64,000 nt of DNA from positions 185,722 to 249,721 of the forward strand of contig JAEWCQ010000033.1 of assembly GCA_023390555.1 (NCBI GenBank). The letters run 5' to 3'. The notes under the pieces were generated by a model that saw nothing but the letters and a program-made list of their open reading frames with translations, was not told the origin of the DNA and did no database searches. Position numbers and translations under genes: made by a program. Positions 61,945 to 64,000 of the stretch are shown in pieces. This DNA comes from Bacillota bacterium (GTDB taxonomy: Bacteria > Bacillota > Clostridia > Lachnospirales > Lachnospiraceae). Position 1 is the first letter of the stretch; each line of letters opens with the position of its first letter.

Positions 61945-61989
61945 CGGAAAAGAGACTTCGAAAACGGAAGAATTCTTTTCCGGTTTTTT
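61945..61989 (+). terminator. Terminator after the TetR gene
   Basis: CGGAAAAGA pairs with TCTTTTCCG around a 20-base loop containing an extra small stem, followed by six T. Confidence 0.85.
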
Positions 61990-62088
61990 GTTTGGAACAA
62001 GATTTTGTTATCGACAAGTTTTCGTAGTCGAATAATAGCGAAAATTATCGAAAAGATATTACAAAATAATAATATGAGCCTACTTCAA

Positions 62089-62117
62089 TTGACTGATTAA
62101 AAAGGCAGAAATATAAT
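62089..62117 (+). promoter_or_regulatory. NRPS gene promoter
   Basis: TTGACT (62089-62094) and TATAAT (62112-62117) are 17 bases apart, about 95 bases before the NRPS start. A small dyad CCGTA/TACGG (62179-62193) lies in the leader. Confidence 0.8.
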
Positions 62118-62210
62118 TATGTCGTAATATAAAAGAAAAAGTTGAAAAAGAGTCTTAAAATTTTTCACAAGGATTGTGCCGTACGATTTACGGTCGGAAT
62201 GGAGGGGTAT

Positions 62211-64000
62211 ATGAATCACACACAGGAAGAATTTAAATTTATCCATCAGTATTTTGAGGATATGGCAAAAGAGCATCCCCATGCTCATTGCGTGGAGTAC
62301 GAGGACAAAATTTATACATATGAGGAAATAGAAAAGAGAGCGAATCAGCTCGCCAGATACATGCGGAAGATCGGAGCGGACCGGGAAAGTGTCATTGGTC
62401 TTTTTCTGGACAGGACACCGGAAATGATCATTTCCATTCTGGCGGTATTTAAGGCAGGTGCGGCATATGCACCGATTTCCACGACTTATCCCAAAGACAG
62501 GATTGCGTATATCATGGAAGATGCCGGATTAAAATTCCTGCTCACCTCTTCTGAATTAAAGCATACGCTGGAAGAGCTGGATACGAAGGAAGCGCCGCAA
62601 TACATCTGTCTGGATCAGGAGCGTGAAGTGATCGGCAGTGAGTCGGATGCACAGCTGCTTTGCAGAAGTGAGCAAAATGATCTGGCGTATATCATATTTA
62701 CATCAGGTTCTACGGGAAAGCCAAAGGGTGTTATGGTAGAACACAAAGGAATTCCGAACATGGTATGCGAGCAGATAAAAGTCTTTCAGATGGATAGCAA
62801 TGATCGGGTTCTCCAGTATGCATCTGTGGCCTTCGATGCTTCCGTTTCAGAAATCTTTACGACACTTGCCGTTGGTGCGGCGCTCGTTCTTTTGCCGAGT
62901 AAGGGACTTTATTTAGGACAAGATCTTTATCAGGTGCTGTTAACAAAAAAAATAACGGTGGTCACACTGACACCGTCCGTCTTAAATACCCTGCAATCAG
63001 GAGAGCTGCCTGATTTAAAGACTCTCGTTTCTGCCGGAGAAGCGTGCACGAAGAAGCTGATCGATGCGTGGTCCGGGAAACTCAATTTCATCAATGCATA
63101 TGGTCCAAGTGAATGCACCGTATGTGTTTCCATGAACATCTGCAGTCCGGAGGACAATGCGGTTTCACTGGGAAAACCGATCGCTAATACCGCGTTCTAT
63201 CTGGTGGATAAACAGTTTTCTCCCGTATCGGTGGGAGAGAGCGGTGAGCTTTGCATTGCAGGAGCCGGACTTGCGCGCGGTTATCTGAATCTGCCGTCTC
63301 TGACGGAGGAAAGATTCTGCAGGAATCCGTTTGCAGACGACAGCAATGACCGCCTTTACAGAACCGGAGATATCTGCCGCAGAGTATCGGAGGACGTTGT
63401 GGAATGGGTAGGAAGGGAAGACAATCAGGTGAAGATTGCGGGCCTGCGCATTGATTTGGATGAACTGATTCAGGTGTTAAGGGAATATCCGGGGATTATG
63501 GATGCCGTTATTACGATTGTGGATGACAGTTTTCAGAATAAACAAATCTATGCATATATCATTACGGAGCAGTCCGACAGTCTCAGCATAAAGGATATCA
63601 AGACCTATTTGAGATCCAAGCTGCCTGCCTATATGGTGCCGTCCAGATTTATGTTTATCCATGAAATTCCGGTCTTAGAAAGCGGTAAGCTCGACCGGGA
63701 CAGACTCCCTTCCATTGAAGATGTCAGGCCGGATATTGACGTTGTCTACGCTGAACCACGCAATGAAATGGAGAAGATGATTGTGGAGATCTGGTGTGAG
63801 ATCTTAAAGATAGACCGGGTTGGTATTTACGATAACTTTTTCGATCTGGGTGGACAGTCTCTGATGGCAACACAGATGGTATCACGAATTCGTTCGACGC
63901 TTGGAATGGAGATTCCGCTTCATATACTGTTTGAAACGACACCGACCGTGGAACAGACGGCCGCTGCAATCGAGCGGTATCAGCTGGAGCAGTATGAGCC
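62211..64000 (+). CDS. Non-ribosomal peptide synthetase, A-PCP module start (3' truncated by window edge)
   Basis: The ATG at 62211 follows GGAGGGG. The first 596 codons encode an adenylation domain without a preceding condensation domain: YIIFTSGSTGKPKGVM (A3), FDASVSEIF (A4), NAYGPSECTV (A5), YRTGDICR and GREDNQVKIAGLRIDLDE (A7/A8), and ESGKLDRDRLP (A10). A PCP follows, DNFFDLGGQSL with Ser550. The code read from A4-A5 is D-A-S-T-V-A-A-V-C, which I associate with Tyr or similar aromatic residues. It is thus an initiation module. The frame is open to the window edge. Confidence 0.92.
   Translation, partial: MNHTQEEFKFIHQYFEDMAKEHPHAHCVEYEDKIYTYEEIEKRANQLARYMRKIGADRESVIGLFLDRTPEMIISILAVFKAGAAYAPISTTYPKDRIAYIMEDAGLKFLLTSSELKHTLEELDTKEAPQYICLDQEREVIGSESDAQLLCRSEQNDLAYIIFTSGSTGKPKGVMVEHKGIPNMVCEQIKVFQMDSNDRVLQYASVAFDASVSEIFTTLAVGAALVLLPSKGLYLGQDLYQVLLTKKITVVTLTPSVLNTLQSGELPDLKTLVSAGEACTKKLIDAWSGKLNFINAYGPSECTVCVSMNICSPEDNAVSLGKPIANTAFYLVDKQFSPVSVGESGELCIAGAGLARGYLNLPSLTEERFCRNPFADDSNDRLYRTGDICRRVSEDVVEWVGREDNQVKIAGLRIDLDELIQVLREYPGIMDAVITIVDDSFQNKQIYAYIITEQSDSLSIKDIKTYLRSKLPAYMVPSRFMFIHEIPVLESGKLDRDRLPSIEDVRPDIDVVYAEPRNEMEKMIVEIWCEILKIDRVGIYDNFFDLGGQSLMATQMVSRIRSTLGMEIPLHILFETTPTVEQTAAAIERYQLEQYE

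Overview
The window reads as chromosome of a low-to-mid G+C anaerobic Firmicute, most likely a gut-type clostridium near Lachnospiraceae. Supporting signs are strong AGGAGG ribosome sites with some TTG/GTG starts, sigma-A promoters of TTGACA-17-TATAAT type, U-tract terminators, guanidine-I and NiCo riboswitches, EFR1 and nitroreductase ferredoxins, and PTS remnants. I saw no rRNA, tRNA, CRISPR array, transposase or prophage gene.

Layout. 1-7.1 kb: end of a GyrI-like gene, a TetR/MFS/FtsX-permease/ABC-ATPase efflux cassette with a clear operator, then a PadR regulator overlapping a metallo-beta-lactamase-fold hydrolase. 7.4-16.5 kb: GH3 lipoprotein, LysE exporter with AraC regulator, DUF2000 protein, a decayed PTS/PRD-regulator locus with an intact HPr-like protein, GNAT, a ferredoxin-nitroreductase behind a potential three-way-junction leader, and a Cys-Pro-rich choice-of-anchor-A protein. 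16.6-31 kb: many small accessory genes (two SMR exporters, one under a guanidine-I riboswitch; MarR, MerR and AraC regulators; glucose/sorbosone dehydrogenase-like protein; methyltransferase; cytochrome b5-domain membrane protein) and a NiCo-riboswitch-controlled P-type ATPase. 31-37.7 kb: EFR1 ferredoxin, uracil-DNA glycosylase-like protein, LysR, a MalY-type C-S lyase behind a LysR box, RpiR regulator, Gfo/Idh oxidoreductase and PPC-domain protein.

38.0-48.6 kb is the most unusual part: four consecutive nitrogenase component-1 genes forming two D/K-like pairs, a NifX-like protein, a complete polar amino-acid ABC transporter (lipoprotein, two permeases, ATPase) and a MATE exporter, mostly overlapping or closely spaced, behind a terminator-containing leader. 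All four subunits keep three P-cluster-like cysteines. The first D-like subunit keeps equivalents of both cofactor ligands (Cys275 and His442 of NifD); the second keeps only the Cys. Both lack the Gln191 and His195 equivalents of N2-reducing enzymes. No NifH- or NifB-like gene is present in the window. It is therefore probably not a nitrogen-fixation system. The transporter architecture and nearby C-S lyase make a reduced-sulfur or amino-acid-derived substrate a reasonable but untested idea.

48.7-64 kb: a phosphopantetheinyl transferase, a secreted Big2/Fn3 surface protein coupled to a small beta-sandwich-like protein, a divergent two-component system, a double CDGSH iron-sulfur protein, a DUF4914 protein with a leader terminator, HxlR and HD-domain genes, an MFS/TetR pair with operator, and the start of an NRPS gene (A-T) that runs off the end. 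The phosphopantetheinyl transferase could activate that NRPS. Starts were chosen by ribosome-site quality, so several are shorter than the longest open frame.
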